33,614 nt of DNA from Spirosoma fluviale (GTDB lineage Bacteria; Bacteroidota; Bacteroidia; Cytophagales; Flexibacteraceae): contig CAMCXM010000023.1 in assembly GCA_945883425.1 (NCBI GenBank), positions 1 to 33,614 of the forward strand, written 5' to 3'. Below the pieces are notes generated by a model. It made no database searches, was not told the DNA's origin, and saw only the letters and a list, made by a program, of their open reading frames with translations. Of this stretch, positions 32,658-33,614 are shown one piece after another; position 1 is the stretch's first letter; the number at the start of each line of letters is the position of its first letter. Made by a program: the position numbers and the translations under genes.

Positions 32658-33236
32658 ATGAAAACCACCCTCCTCAAATCCGATCAGTTTCAGCGAAATG
32701 TCTGGTCCGGCGGCACAACGGTTGAGTTGTTTGTGTTTCCGCCCGAAGCCTCGTATGCCCGGCGGGATTTCCGGTTCCGGCTGAGTTCAGCCACTGTAGA
32801 AACGGAAACATCCGATTTTACCTCCCTGCCCGGCATTTCGAGGAAACTGATGCTGCTCTCCGGAAATTTGACGGTGCACCACGAAGGGCATCATTCCCGA
32901 ATCCTGAAGAAATTCGATGTCGATCAGTTTGAAGGCGACTGGAAAACGTCCTCCATCGGACAATGTACCGATTTCAATCTCATGACGTCCGGAAATACGC
33001 GGGGAAACATGATGGGAATGGAATTGCAGAAAGGTGAATCGCATTTGATTGCCCCTGAACCAGAAAGCGATTGGCAGTTTGTCTACGTCTTTTCTGGGAA
33101 CCTGAAAGTTCACCTTCCGGACGATATCGTTTCTCTTTCAACCGGAAATCTTCTGGTTAATCCCCAACCGGAGATAATGGAAATCAAAGCAACGGAGAAA
33201 TCGGAACTGGTGCTGGTTTTTGGCAACCCAAAATAA
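32658..33236 (+). CDS. HutD/Ves family protein
   Basis: This 192-residue cupin-like protein belongs to the HutD/Ves family. HutD is found with histidine-utilisation operons and is thought to tune their output, possibly by binding urocanate or a related ligand; Ves is linked to environmental responses. Matching features are QFQRNVWSGGTTVELFVFPP near the start (the family's W-x-G-G-x-T-x-E block), the DFRFRLSSATV strand, and FTSLPGISRKLMLLSGNLTV (the F-PG-I-R-L-LL-G block). No hut genes are in the window, so its role here is open. ATG 32658 is chosen since alignment starts there; a frame extending 16 codons upstream has no family support. No exact promoter element was found. Confidence 0.85.
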   Translation: MKTTLLKSDQFQRNVWSGGTTVELFVFPPEASYARRDFRFRLSSATVETETSDFTSLPGISRKLMLLSGNLTVHHEGHHSRILKKFDVDQFEGDWKTSSIGQCTDFNLMTSGNTRGNMMGMELQKGESHLIAPEPESDWQFVYVFSGNLKVHLPDDIVSLSTGNLLVNPQPEIMEIKATEKSELVLVFGNPK

Positions 33237-33380
33237 TTTGACTCCGTCCGTTGAAGCGATTTTTTAAGCAAAAATTTCCAGGCAGAAAAGTTCCTTTCCA
33301 ATTCTGTTCAATCTCCGGACTTTTAACCCGGCTGTCATTCCACCTAAAGTTTGCGTAACCTTGTACACTAATAAAAAATC

Positions 33381-33614
33381 ATGAGTCAACTTCCTCCTTG
33401 TCCGGTTTGCAAAAGTCCATACACCTATGAAATGGACGATAAACTGGTTTGTCCCGAATGCGCCCACGAGTGGCAGGCCGAAAAACAGGAGGCTGACGAA
33501 GTGATTGGCGACGAAAAAATCATCGATTCTCTTGGCAATGAACTGGCCAACGGCGACACCGTGGTGGTGGTAAAAGATCTTCCGGTAAAAGGAGCCGCCA
33601 AATCCATCAAATCC
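33381..33614 (+). CDS. PhnA/YjdM family zinc-ribbon protein, partial
   Basis: The first 78 codons of a gene that runs off the right edge. The N-terminus MSQLPPCPVCKSPYTYEMDD and VCPECAHEW form a zinc ribbon with CPxC and CPEC pairs (Cys 7, 10, 24, 27). This is followed by the PhnA domain core VIGDEKIIDSLGNELANGD and VVVVKDLPVKG. The full family length is about 110 residues, so roughly 30 are missing. The old name 'alkylphosphonate utilisation protein PhnA' does not reflect a proven role; phosphonoacetate hydrolase is a different protein of the same name. The function is unknown. It follows the HutD/Ves gene by 144 bases on the same strand. Confidence 0.9.
   Translation, partial: MSQLPPCPVCKSPYTYEMDDKLVCPECAHEWQAEKQEADEVIGDEKIIDSLGNELANGDTVVVVKDLPVKGAAKSIKS

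Overview
The window is chromosomal DNA from a member of the Bacteroidota. Three things support this: GldD (a gliding/type IX secretion lipoprotein), a 1369-residue secreted protein ending in a type IX secretion C-terminal sorting domain, and several promoters with the Bacteroidota -7 element TAnnTTTG. A Cytophagia- or Chitinophagia-like lineage is plausible, but the sequence alone does not fix the class. There are no rRNA or tRNA genes, no insertion sequences, no prophage and no CRISPR array that I can see.

Layout. 1-245: start of a secreted protein running off the left edge (minus strand). 642-4751: large modular T9SS substrate. 5017-12291: a minus-strand run transcribed rfbC, wza, wzc, lepA, folD, pyrE, joining exopolysaccharide export and tyrosine autokinase to a translation GTPase, one-carbon metabolism and pyrimidine synthesis. 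12494-14593: methylmalonyl-CoA mutase. 14744-17567 (plus): DNA photolyase and a fold-III PLP decarboxylase, probably arginine decarboxylase. 17583-19140 (minus): gldD followed by an overlapping GSCFA-family gene. 19202-20278: pdxA, divergent from gldD. 20249-20680: small exported protein. 20957-23890: soluble histidine kinase with six PAS-like domains. 24067-25794 (plus): nucleotidyltransferase and RluE-like pseudouridine synthase. 25872-29649 (minus): pruA, then the overlapping set nuoI-nuoJ-yciH. 29738-30307: small outer-membrane-type protein. 31244-33614 (plus): pgk, a HutD/Ves protein and the start of a PhnA/YjdM gene.

Most genes are ordinary housekeeping genes. The unusual material is non-coding or sits in protein tails. 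(1) A 504-bp array at 30334-30837 consists of exactly 72 degenerate heptanucleotides with no indel. Two short arrays at 25149-25204 and 25831-25872 also keep strict 7-nt register and abut a gene start and a gene stop. Together they resemble the heptanucleotide STRR sequences of cyanobacteria. (2) NuoI carries a ~200-residue Pro/Glu/Ser/Thr-rich C-terminal tail with four copies of the motif PRMRP, on a nuoI-nuoJ pair separated from the rest of the complex I genes. (3) Paired palindromes at 25085-25134 look like a REPIN, and related intergenic palindrome-plus-motif composites lie on both sides of pgk.

Start codons were chosen from family alignment, ATG preference and overlaps. Several genes have a longer reading frame upstream through TTG, GTG or unsupported ATG codons, which I did not use.
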